Assembly: GCA_012845835.1 (NCBI GenBank) | Contig: JABAKD010000016.1 | Location: 5,543,919-5,607,918 of the forward strand | Length of the DNA: 64,000 bases | Direction of reading: 5' to 3' | Source of the DNA: Undaria pinnatifida | Lineage: Eukaryota > Sar > Phaeophyceae > Laminariales > Alariaceae | Shown: one piece after another, positions 45,601 through 47,873 of the stretch | How positions within the stretch are numbered: the stretch's first letter is position 1 | How the letters are laid out: each line of letters opens with the position of its first letter | Position numbers and translations under genes: made by a program | Notes under the pieces: generated by a model | Databases searched by the model: none | What the model saw: only the letters and a program-made list of their open reading frames with translations | What the model was told of the DNA's origin: nothing

Positions 45601-47873
45601 TTCAGGTTGGACCTGGTGCTGGTACTGAGTATTAATAGCTAGTACCGACTCTGTGTACCTTACAGCAGTAGCCTAGACTATATCTGCAGCAGTGTGCCGT
45701 AGTATTCTACCTACTACGCAGTTGTTGATTACTGCTGCAGTCGGTGCTGAATACGAACTCTTGTTGCGGTCGGTGCTTTTACGAATCTAATATACATGGC
45801 ACAAAACTCCATGAAAGGTATCCCACGGACTTCGTTCGGGCCCAAACTACTTGGAATCAGAGTTTTTTTTTTTTTAGGTCATTGTTGAAGCGGTAAAAGA
45901 CGCGAGATCGCGCGCCTACACCCCCCCCCTTGGGGTTTTGTCCATGCCTCGCTCCACGTCCCATGGTTCCGTTGACTACAACAGTAGCACTGGGCAACCA
46001 AAATAAACAGGAATGCCGGCTCAGGCTGAATTTCTTAGTTGAAAAGGGGTGTTCCAGACTAACATCAGTATAACGGCTCTCGAATTTGTTAAGTGTCCTG
46101 TAAATGTCAGCCTGGATGTCTTTACCCTGTTTCTTATTATATTGTCGTGGGTGTCCCTCCTGTCCTCATGGACTTTGTTCGTGTAAAGCTGCTCGGACCC
46201 GCCGGCTGTTCCTGCCCGGTTTTCGACGTTCGTGTGATACTTTTTTTTTTTTTTTTTTTTTTTCGCACACTTCTACTTTCCAGCTTCTGGACACGCCGTG
46301 GTCGCAGGTGCCGTCCCTTCTCCCCCCCGGTTCTTGCCTTCAATTTTTATCGCGCATAGGGTTCAGCAATCCCACAGCTCGTCGATTTTTCATCGAGCGT
46401 TGCTGACTCACGCTCTCGCGCTTTCCGCAAGTCAATTTGTGCGCAAGCAAAAGTCCCCACGAATTTATACGAGTATGCACTCGGGGGGATTCGAACTCAC
46501 GAAACTGACCTATACCAGGCTCGAGGATAACCTGATACGCCACCGGCGACCGGCATACTACTCAGTAGTAAGTACTATACTATGCAGGTGTGTGTTCACC
46601 TGATATTTCCACCCATCTACATCCAGCACAACCAGAGTGTCCGTGCTGATGCCTCCTATTAATAAGGAGATGAGCTCTAAAGCACGAGATAGCAAATACT
46701 ACAGCAAGTTCATTGCGCCATGCAATGAACCACAATGAACACGCGGGCACAAAAATATGCAAGTCGAACACACCAAGGTACAGCAGTAGTACTACTCGCA
46801 CAGCAATGATTGCTGTGTCAGTACTGCTGCTGCGTCGATGATGAATCTATCATGATGTACCTCCGATATGATGGCACTGCCGGTACTACCGTATTGTCGT
46901 ATCCCAGCTGCCAGGCACGACTCTGCAACCACCGTCGAATGGGGACATGCAATTGAGTGTTTGAGCGTTTTGATTGCTGCAATAGGTACGAGAGATTATG
47001 ACTGGTACATATGATACGACTACTAATAGGGTGTTACTATATTTGTTGATACTAGGAAGTGTTTGGGTGTGTTGTTGTACTGCTGTGGTCGAAGAACCGA
47101 ACTTGCAGCATTATTGCAATCATGCCATTGCAATCAGGTGCATCGGCGCAAACGTAGCACTCGTATCAACTTCCAGTCTAAACAAAGGCGTTGATGTCGG
47201 ACGACCACAGACCAGGTACCTGCTCCCTCCCATTAATACTCTGTCCTGCCCTGCTTCTTCTGCGTACCAGGTACTGGTACTTTCTTCAGAACGAAGCATA
47301 CTTACATCTTGGTGCGAAGTTTGTGCGCGTATGAAAGCAAAAAATAACGCCCCCCCTTTCCCCCTTGCTTTGCTTGGAAACTGCTGTGTACTGGCGTGGT
47401 CAGGAAGAATAGACAACAGCATGACAGCAGCGGTCAACGAATAATAAAAATAATAGATGATCACGACTATGAAACTCAACCAGCGAACGAGAGCCAGGCC
47501 TCCCTTGCTCTGTCTGCAAGAACATACACACTATCTGCTGCGGCTGATCTGCTGCTGTGCTGTGCACCTCCAGCTTTCATCCACGTAACCCCTTGCAGCC
47601 AGCATAGATATGCCTGCATCTTCAATAACAAGACGCGCCTTCATGGACTCTCCGTGCATTCCGACCCCGTAAACACGCCATTTGCATCACAATCATGATG
47701 ACTCTCACCAGATCGATTTGCAGCTCCTTTCCCGTCTCCTTTTTTCGAGCGGTAATAAGCGTTGTGCTCTCCCGCCGCACCACCTCCGCCAGCGCCCAAA
47801 CTTGCTCCTCATCCTCAACCCAGAGCCCGCTGCCGATCGGGACGGTCACCGTGCCCGCCCGTGCAAGGACCAT
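1970..47873 (-). CDS. Myosin heavy chain, 31 exons seen, 3' end beyond window
   Basis: This is an actin-based, ATP-driven motor protein. Joining 31 exons gives about 1517 residues without a stop: SH3-like N-terminus (about 12-55), P-loop GESGAGKT (162-169), switch [10 protein letters not shown] (212-220), switch II DIFGFE (441-446), basic loop 2 near KPRRK (615-619), actin-binding FVRCIKPN (648-655), converter FRLGRTRVF (735-743), Ala/Glu-rich helical tail (about 750-1260), Asp/Gly linker (about 1289-1333), PH domain (1367 to about 1460) and the beginning of an SH3-like module (1475-1517). No canonical IQ motif follows the converter. The PH domain suggests phosphoinositide membrane cargo (inference). 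Introns range from 98 bp to 9.4 kb and are full of repeats. The stop codon was not found; the last exons should lie left of position 1. The motor identity is certain; the myosin class is not assigned. Confidence 0.95.
2097..2246. repeat. Tandem copies of exon 31 acceptor region
   Basis: Three degenerate units of about 50 bp share CTGAGTTRACGC, CCGGGACGAGGGAC and CACGCGG. The first contains the real acceptor (2099-2101). Confidence 0.75.
2577..2704 (-). CDS. Myosin exon 30: PH domain, C-terminal helix
   Basis: Encodes residues 1432-1473 plus two bases: [20 protein letters not shown], then [20 protein letters not shown]. The W-x-L-x-A-x-(D/S)-x-x-x-x-x-x-W-x-x-A-(V/I) pattern is the final strand and helix of a PH domain, with the invariant Trp. 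The gtaagg donor splits a Gly codon. Confidence 0.88.
2705..4154. other. Intron 29 region
   Basis: Contains short CTG runs (3465-3505, 3678-3705) and, at 3970-4115, a SINE body fragment in minus orientation (GGACAAGCCATGTTCACAGG and following). Nothing else recognised. Confidence 0.5.
4155..4229 (-). CDS. Myosin exon 29: PH domain, middle strands
   Basis: Encodes residues 1407-1431: [20 protein letters not shown], then VRTGE. It fits the middle strands of a PH domain, ending in the (N/H)-x-F-x-V strand. 25 codons, phase 0; acceptor gagcag, donor gtgaga. Confidence 0.78.
5065..5190 (-). repeat. Repeat shared with 24550-24680
   Basis: Its reverse complement holds GCATGGCCGCAGTCTGTCAG and TTTTCACCGACCAGGCAG, matching 24590-24680 with modest divergence. 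It lies just downstream of exon 28. Family unknown. Confidence 0.7.
5209..5328 (-). CDS. Myosin exon 28: PH domain, first strands
   Basis: Encodes residues 1367-1406: [20 protein letters not shown], then [11 protein letters not shown]. This is the G-x-L-x-x-x...x-x-R-(Y/W)-F-x-L-x-x-x-x-L-x-(Y/C)-Y start of a pleckstrin homology domain. 40 codons, phase 0. Confidence 0.85.
5762..6038 (-). CDS. Myosin exon 27: Asp/Gly-rich linker
   Basis: Encodes residues 1275-1366. An acidic, low-complexity run of GDDGSD-type repeats (about 1289-1333) is encoded by a purine-rich simple repeat at about 5880-6000. [19 protein letters not shown] follows and leads into the PH domain. It is probably a flexible linker. 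A long pyrimidine tract precedes the acceptor (cccgcag). Donor gtacga. Confidence 0.78.
6402..6455 (-). CDS. Myosin exon 26: short tail exon (tentative)
   Basis: Encodes 17 codons between split codons ([17 protein letters not shown]). This acceptor (gttgcag) and frame were chosen because they alone join exon 25 (two bases left) to exon 27 (one base first). An upstream acceptor at 6483 in another frame would break the phase. The intron from exon 25 is only 98 bp. Confidence 0.5.
6554..6702 (-). CDS. Myosin exon 25: tail
   Basis: Encodes residues 1207-1255 plus two bases: [20 protein letters not shown], then [21 protein letters not shown] last amphipathic helix of the tail (V-x-x-L-x-x-x-I-x-x-L). 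Acceptor gcacag, donor gtatgt. Confidence 0.78.
7110..7435. repeat. Tandem copies of exon 24 donor region
   Basis: The exon 24 end plus donor (7395-7435, CGTGGATTGTTACCTTTCGC) is echoed at 7270-7310 and 7120-7158 (CGTGGGTTACTTTTCGCGC). Related blocks with GCATGCAAGC(A)RGGCTTGAA recur at 7076 and 7196. Confidence 0.65.
7425..7971 (-). CDS. Myosin exon 24: decapeptide repeat in tail
   Basis: Encodes residues 1025-1206, the largest exon (547 nt). After [20 protein letters not shown] it holds 14 tandem units related to [10 protein letters not shown] (one shortened to eight residues), then [18 protein letters not shown]. The units are 30 bp each and stay in frame. Ten residues do not fit the seven-residue coiled-coil period, so a single extended helix is an alternative. 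Donor gtaaca. Confidence 0.85.
7490..7900 (-). repeat. 30-bp coding minisatellite in exon 24
   Basis: About 14 tandem 30-bp units (GCCTCCGCCTCAGCGGCTGC type on the plus strand), one shortened to 24 bp. All lengths are multiples of three, so the reading frame is kept. Confidence 0.95.
8429..8680. repeat. Tandem copies of exon 23 donor region
   Basis: Four degenerate units share CACATGACGCGAAAATAGCA, then CCTGAA and GGCGGCC. The one at 8630-8680 is the real exon end and donor. On the minus strand three of them still read A-A-(F/L)-(R/K). Confidence 0.8.
8655..8848 (-). CDS. Myosin exon 23: helical tail
   Basis: Encodes residues 960-1023 plus two bases: [20 protein letters not shown], then [20 protein letters not shown]. 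Ala/Thr/Ser/Lys-rich helix. The acceptor is gccgcag and the donor gtgcta. Three more degenerate copies of the exon end plus donor follow at spacings of about 54-78 bp down to 8429. Confidence 0.83.
9386..9520. repeat. Tandem copies of exon 22 donor region
   Basis: CATGCCYGAATCGTACTTGA occurs three times (ending near 9406, 9445 and 9515). The last contains the real donor of exon 22. Confidence 0.75.
9511..9667 (-). CDS. Myosin exon 22: helical tail
   Basis: Encodes residues 908-959: [20 protein letters not shown], then [14 protein letters not shown], a strong coiled-coil-like stretch. The gtacga donor was preferred over gtgtca six bases earlier because it leaves phase 0, as exon 23 requires. 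Three degenerate copies of the donor sequence lie in the intron at 9386-9520, counting the real one. Confidence 0.8.
10051..10116 (-). CDS. Myosin exon 21: short tail exon (tentative)
   Basis: Encodes residues 886-906 between split codons ([20 protein letters not shown]). It is supported only by its acceptor (tcccag), its gtaagg donor and exact phase agreement with exons 20 and 22. The sequence has no family signature. Confidence 0.55.
10870..10973 (-). CDS. Myosin exon 20: helical tail
   Basis: Encodes residues 851-884 plus two bases ([20 protein letters not shown] and following). The acceptor is tgtccag, the donor gtaagc. It is amphipathic and Ala/Lys-rich, consistent with the rest of the tail. 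Confidence 0.7.
11415..11467. repeat. 12-bp tandem repeat
   Basis: Four to five units of ACACATAGGATA in intron 19. The fragment just right of it (11500-11560) is an inverted, diverged piece of the CAGCTGTGAG family. Confidence 0.9.
11568..13200. other. Intron 19, middle
   Basis: CTG/CAG-rich stretches at 12360-12440 and 12640-12670. Several short open frames appear on both strands, but none has family motifs. No exon seen. Confidence 0.5.
13265..13498. repeat. About 40-bp tandem array beside exon 19 donor
   Basis: Five to six units of the type CCACCAATCAGAGCACGTAA, with alternating GCCGGCTAGTACC and CCGGGTAAC spacers. It ends within a few bases of the exon 19 donor. Confidence 0.8.
13503..13685 (-). 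CDS. Myosin exon 19: helical tail
   Basis: Encodes residues 790-850 ([20 protein letters not shown] near the start, [19 protein letters not shown] at the end), two likely helices around a Gly/Ser-rich bend. It is assigned by position, open frame, helical composition and matching phase 0 borders. A roughly 40-bp tandem repeat begins directly beyond the donor. Confidence 0.7.
14516..14695 (-). CDS. Myosin exon 18: converter and neck
   Basis: Encodes residues 730-789: [20 protein letters not shown], then SLLQGILNE. This is the converter strand (Y/F-R-L-G-x-T-(R/K)-(V/I)-F-x-(R/K)-A-G). No I-Q-x-x-x-R-G-x-x-x-R light-chain site follows; the next residues form a helical Ala/Glu-rich stretch instead. 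Donor gtatca. Confidence 0.95.
14960..15020 (+). repeat. Dispersed 'ACAAACTACTTGGAATTAG' repeat
   Basis: ACAAACTACTTGGAATTAGT recurs, diverged, at 27550, 39390, 45838 and 48368. The copies share about 60-100 bp. Family unknown. Confidence 0.6.
15455..15572. repeat. 11-bp tandem repeat (CATACAGTCAC)
   Basis: About ten units of CATACAGTCAC/CATACAGTGAC in intron 17. The units switch from GTCAC to GTGAC part-way through the array. Confidence 0.9.
15695..15784 (-). CDS. Myosin exon 17: converter lead-in
   Basis: Encodes residues 700-729, ending [12 protein letters not shown], an A-I-L-x-x-F helix before the converter. 30 codons, phase 0. Joining directly to exons 16 and 18 gives about the usual spacing between T-Y-x-E-L and the converter R-L-G-R-T-R. 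Confidence 0.88.
16190..16750 (-). repeat. GGGTC-rich repeat element, copy B
   Basis: Inverted relative to copy A and matching from the TTTTCGCGGGTCGGGTCAAA border to the other end (GCCCGTACCGCTAG). The array spacers differ (GATTTTGAAAACCTCC). Lies in intron 16. Confidence 0.85.
16800..17290. repeat. Tandem duplication of about 277 bp
   Basis: 16803-17030 and 17080-17290 both run from TCTCCAGCCCCGGCAAGCA through a CTG-rich tract to a TTTGGTCAC and TGGTATGA end. It sits between GGGTC copies B and C. Confidence 0.85.
17525..17855 (-). repeat. GGGTC-rich repeat element, copy C
   Basis: Arrays of GACCCGACCCGACCC with GCGAGATTTTGAAACCTCTT spacers, ending GACCCGTGAAAGCCCTG as in copies A and B. 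It lacks their long unique flank. Near 17535-17560 it carries palindromic GACCCGCGGGTC. Confidence 0.8.
18365..18610. repeat. Degenerate TAGATCATA tandem array
   Basis: Repeats of roughly nine bases around TAGATCATA/TAGATCATG over about 240 bp in intron 16. A CAGCTGTGAG-family fragment follows at 18893-19030. Confidence 0.8.
19519..19618 (-). CDS. Myosin exon 16: SH1 helix
   Basis: Encodes one base completing Arg666 and residues 667-699: [20 protein letters not shown], then [11 protein letters not shown]. It matches the V-x-x-Q-L-(R/Q)-x-(S/C)-G-(V/I)-L-(E/Q) SH1 helix and the T-Y-x-E-(F/L) segment. Donor gtgagg, phase 0. Confidence 0.96.
20319..20458 (-). CDS. Myosin exon 15: actin-binding FVRCIKPN
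   Basis: Encodes residues 620-665 plus two bases: [20 protein letters not shown], then [10 protein letters not shown]. This is the K-T-V-(A/G)-x-x-F-x-x-x-(L/M)-x-x-L-x-x-x-L signature followed by the SH1 lead sequence. The gtaggc donor splits an Arg codon. Confidence 0.97.
21232..21309 (-). CDS. Myosin exon 14: loop 2 (probable)
   Basis: Encodes residues 594-619 ([16 protein letters not shown], ending KPRRK). It is placed here because the acceptor (catacag), the gtgacg donor and phase 0 on both sides fit, and because a variable, basic loop 2 is expected between exons 13 and 15. Loop 2 contacts actin in myosins. The content itself is not diagnostic. Confidence 0.68.
21540..21690 (+). repeat. 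SINE body fragment
   Basis: Segments such as GCAGTGGGAGTGCTTAACCC and GTCCAGAAGGCG parallel the SINE body at 44490-44600 (GCAGTGGGATTGCTGAACCC, GTCCAGAAGCTGG). Head absent or diverged. Confidence 0.55.
22196..22402. repeat. CCCAA pentanucleotide array
   Basis: About 35 units of CCCAA with a central-left patch of CCCGA, in intron 13. It is G-rich on the minus strand and differs from the known TTTAGGG-type plant and algal telomere repeat. Confidence 0.95.
22686..22811 (-). CDS. Myosin exon 13: [12 protein letters not shown]
   Basis: Encodes residues 552-593: [20 protein letters not shown], then [19 protein letters not shown]. It matches the F-x-(I/V)-x-H-Y-A-G-x-V-x-Y motif and the following N-x-D helix. 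42 codons, phase 0, donor gtgcga. Confidence 0.96.
22850..24545 (-). mobile_element. LINE (non-LTR retrotransposon) fragment
   Basis: The minus strand encodes reverse-transcriptase pieces: [20 protein letters not shown] and MLADDFVGI (the finger/palm region with an A-D-D site) at 24458-24177, then [20 protein letters not shown] and [12 protein letters not shown] at 24116-23745. A C-terminal piece ([20 protein letters not shown]) follows at 23738-23529. The frame is interrupted by stops near 24178, and by others between the pieces. No endonuclease domain was seen. The borders are approximate; both sides share a TTGCTTGCCTTAGTCATTTG motif. It lies in intron 12, same strand as the gene. Confidence 0.88.
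24550..24690 (+). repeat. Repeat shared with 5065-5190
   Basis: Contains GCATGGCCCCAGTCTGTCAG, ACAACACCGGGGCGGAGC and TTTTCACCGACCAGGCAG, the reverse complement of the 5065-5190 copy. It is close to exon 12. Confidence 0.7.
24793..24904 (-). CDS. Myosin exon 12: motor, SH-region lead-in
   Basis: Encodes one base completing Ser514 and residues 515-551: [20 protein letters not shown] and so on. This corresponds to the L-(L/D)-(D/E)-E-C-x-x-P-x-x-x-D-x-x-(F/Y) segment. Donor gtgaga, phase 0. Confidence 0.93.
25086..25296 (-). CDS. Myosin exon 11: relay helix
   Basis: Encodes residues 445-513, starting [20 protein letters not shown], then [12 protein letters not shown], the canonical N-S-x-E-Q-L-x-I-N-(Y/F)-x-N-E-x-L-Q relay helix. 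It contains the second half of switch II. The donor gtgtgt leaves two bases (AG) of a serine codon. Confidence 0.97.
25717..25813 (-). CDS. Myosin exon 10: first half of switch II
   Basis: Encodes residues 412-443 plus one base: [20 protein letters not shown], then FIGVLDIF. The split glycine codon completes D-I-F-G-F-E with exon 11. Donor gtacgt. Confidence 0.96.
26540..26650 (+). repeat. Repeat shared with 44765-44890
   Basis: Both begin in a GTTGTTGTTGTT run, then TCACAT, AGTCCGTGGT(T/C)ACAGG and GGRAAAAACA. It directly precedes the CCAATAGTGCCGG element. A TTGTAG array lies at 26484-26545. Confidence 0.6.
26662..26822. mobile_element. Short inverted-repeat element (MITE-like)
   Basis: Left end CCAATAGTGCCGGT and right end ACCAGCACTACATTGG are imperfect inverted repeats. 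Several GTGCC/GGCAC pairs inside make it fold strongly. About 160 bp, no coding capacity. Family not identified. Confidence 0.6.
26877..27038 (-). CDS. Myosin exon 9: motor, lower 50-kDa helices
   Basis: Encodes residues 358-411: [20 protein letters not shown], then [10 protein letters not shown], ending [10 protein letters not shown]. This is the L-L-G-V-x-x-x-x-L-x-x-x-L-x-x-R and R-D-A-x-x-x-x-L-Y pattern of myosin heads. 54 codons, phase 0. The acceptor region is duplicated about 64 bp upstream in the intron (27095-27150). Confidence 0.94.
27036..27155. repeat. Tandem copy of exon 9 acceptor region
   Basis: AAGCCTGCCAAA followed by ATGCCAAGA occurs at 27035-27075 (real acceptor) and again at 27099-27140, a spacing of about 64 bp. 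Confidence 0.7.
27897..27995 (-). CDS. Myosin exon 8: VLHMSNIRF motif
   Basis: Encodes residues 325-357. [15 protein letters not shown] is the counterpart of the common I-L-H-L-G-N-I-x-F motif, with M-S replacing L-G. 33 codons, phase 0; acceptor tgcag, donor gtacta. Confidence 0.94.
28428..28660 (+). repeat. Dispersed 'CAGCTGTGAGATCGAAGA' element
   Basis: Nearly the same as 1030-1250 (CTCCAGCTGTGACATCGAAG, then GATATAGGTCAGCGACTCCC, then CTATCAGGGTCAACAAGGTG). It leads straight into the hairpin at 28683. Confidence 0.85.
28683..28968. repeat. Long near-perfect hairpin
   Basis: Arms of about 120 bp (28683-28808 and 28847-28968) with a loop of about 40 bp. Both contain TTTGAACAAGAGGGAG or its complement and GCGGGGCAACTTAATCTG. 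The arms look almost identical, implying a recent event or gene conversion. Confidence 0.9.
28970..29840. repeat. G-rich tandem array, about 150-260 bp units
   Basis: Four degenerate units share AAGTGTTTATTACTYTGGC, a TTTTAGGYGGGGCGTTTGA core, ACAAGAGGGA and long G runs. They are related to the hairpin arms. Confidence 0.75.
30238..30340 (+). repeat. Dispersed 'CAGCTGTGAGATCGAAGA' element, short copy
   Basis: CTCCAGCTGTGAGATCAAAG to GATCGCGCGTATTAC, truncated after about 100 bp. Confidence 0.8.
30588..30645. repeat. ATG trinucleotide microsatellite
   Basis: About 18 ATG units in intron 7. The open frames with Met or His runs here are artefacts of this repeat. Confidence 0.95.
30800..30937 (-). 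CDS. Myosin exon 7: motor, DTIGMSEE helix
   Basis: Encodes residues 279-324. [20 protein letters not shown] corresponds to the V-D-D-A-x-x-F-x-x-x-x-x-A-(F/M) stretch that precedes the helix with the L-H-L-G-N motif. 46 codons, phase 0 at both ends. Confidence 0.94.
31826..31900 (-). CDS. Myosin exon 6: [11 protein letters not shown]
   Basis: Encodes residues 254-278, starting with [11 protein letters not shown], the conserved G-E-R-N-(F/Y)-H-I-x-Y segment directly after L-L-E-K-S-R-V. Exactly 25 codons, phase 0 on both sides, donor gtgaac. Confidence 0.95.
32030..32860. repeat. Duplicated block downstream of exon 5
   Basis: 32060-32260 and 32605-32800 align (AACACGCCT-CAATCAAC, then CACCTGTGAA). 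The exon 5 end and donor (32808-32850) is echoed at 32555-32600 (CAGCTCACCAT-CCCCGCGAA). A 15-16 bp motif CAGCCAACGCTGAAC repeats at 32449-32492. Confidence 0.75.
32814..33042 (-). CDS. Myosin exon 5: switch I
   Basis: Encodes residues 178-253 after one base that completes the split codon. [20 protein letters not shown] followed by FGKF is the loop 1 helix and switch I, and [11 protein letters not shown] follows. The donor gtgagc comes after the ATG of SQGM. Degenerate copies of this exon end and its flank recur at about 32560-32600 and farther down the intron. Confidence 0.96.
33043..35270. other. Intron 4, left part
   Basis: No exon with fitting splice sites was found; exon 4 joins exon 5 in phase without one. 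CATTACTTGCGGAACGGTCCA occurs twice (34974 and 35199), a short direct repeat 225 bp apart. Confidence 0.5.
35290..36000. repeat. GCAGC-rich low-complexity tracts
   Basis: Degenerate GCAGCGCAGC/GTGCCGTGCC tracts at 35320-35450 and 35600-35690 around a TACCACGTACCGG patch. They precede the foldback at 36215. Confidence 0.6.
36215..36566. mobile_element. Foldback element with about 145-bp arms
   Basis: 36215-36362 and 36420-36566 are inverted copies (TTCTTTCTGCCCCCTTCACA against TGTGAAGGGGGCAGAAAGAA). Within the spacer, GCGGGCGGCTGACGCCGCCC forms its own hairpin. A diverged single arm lies at 35870-36040 and another related piece at 50410-50560. Confidence 0.85.
36943..37055 (-). CDS. Myosin exon 4: P-loop
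   Basis: Encodes residues 140-176 plus two bases. It contains the nucleotide-binding P-loop in [28 protein letters not shown] binds ATP phosphates. The tttttccag acceptor follows a pyrimidine run. The donor gtgagc splits a codon after its second base. Confidence 0.97.
37524..37637 (-). CDS. Myosin exon 3: motor, GTVLIAVNP strand
   Basis: Encodes residues 102-139. [20 protein letters not shown] matches the G-x-x-L-(I/V)-A-V-N-P strand and the following helix of myosin heads. It ends in PYAIAE before a gtgtga donor. Exactly 38 codons, phase 0 at both ends. Confidence 0.95.
38136..38273 (-). CDS. Myosin exon 2: start of motor core
   Basis: Encodes residues 56-101, including [20 protein letters not shown] and LNQRPYTFM, the standard start of the myosin motor (D-M-T-x-L, then the Y-T border). 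The acceptor used is taaccag and the donor gtgagt, both phase 0. It follows a 9.4-kb intron, the longest in the gene. Confidence 0.92.
38274..41860. other. Intron 1, left part
   Basis: No exon recognised. Overlapping open frames on both strands at 38885-39182 have no family motifs. A CAGCTGTGAG-family copy lies at 40455-40590, and an ACAAACTACTTGGAATTAG-family copy at 39385-39450. Confidence 0.5.
41865..42345. mobile_element. Foldback copy of the CAGCTGTGAGATCGAAGA family
   Basis: 41990-42105 reads the family forward. 42230-42345 reads it in reverse (GGGGAGTAACCGACCTGTAT, then TTTTCGATCTCACAGCGG). This implies a MITE-like element of about 350 bp with inverted arms of about 110 bp. 41865-41970 holds two more truncated starts in tandem. 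Confidence 0.75.
43020..44300. mobile_element. 1.3-kb imperfect palindrome with mirrored reading frames
   Basis: Arms 43020-43607 and 43676-44300 are inverted copies around a spacer of about 70 bp near 43640. Each arm carries an open frame starting [20 protein letters not shown] and including [12 protein letters not shown]: minus strand 43312-43034 (92 aa) and plus strand 44012-44308 (98 aa). A second conserved stretch, [19 protein letters not shown], lies closer to the centre. No transposase motif was recognised. Lies in intron 1. Confidence 0.85.
44318..44612 (+). mobile_element. tRNA-derived SINE, copy 1
   Basis: Head: TGGCCTATCAGG fits a pol III A box, and GAGTTCTAGTCC is a decayed B box. 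The body then runs through GCGACAGCGAGAGCTAGCAA to GTCCAGAAGCTGGAAAGTAG. It shares the full order with copies 2 and 3. Confidence 0.85.
45121..46080. other. Intron 1, right part
   Basis: An A/G-rich tract (45120-45230, AAGAAAAG type) followed by simple TACCAGG/GGTACT-rich sequence. Nothing coding recognised. Confidence 0.5.
46268..46556 (-). mobile_element. tRNA-derived SINE, copy 2
   Basis: On the minus strand the head reads TGGCGTATCAGG (A box, about 11 of 12 to the consensus) and GAGTTCGAATCC (B box, close to GGTTCGANTCC). The body ends at CTTCTACTTTCCAGCTTC (plus-strand view). A run of about 24 T at 46238-46262 on the plus strand would be a 3' A tail on the SINE strand. Confidence 0.9.
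47709..47873 (-). CDS. Myosin exon 1: start codon and SH3-like N-terminus
   Basis: Encodes residues 1-55. The segment [19 protein letters not shown] is the usual myosin N-terminal SH3-like fold (charged, with W-V and W-x-x-A-E-V). The ATG at 47873-47871 was chosen because an in-frame TAG lies six codons upstream. That TAG also ends in AG, so a splice acceptor and an extra 5' exon cannot be excluded. The donor follows the sequence for QIDL and is gtgaga, phase 0. Confidence 0.85.

Noticed and set aside
46475-46553. Possible functional tRNA gene
   Set aside because: The tRNA-like head lacks a convincing acceptor stem and is followed by a shared SINE body in three places.
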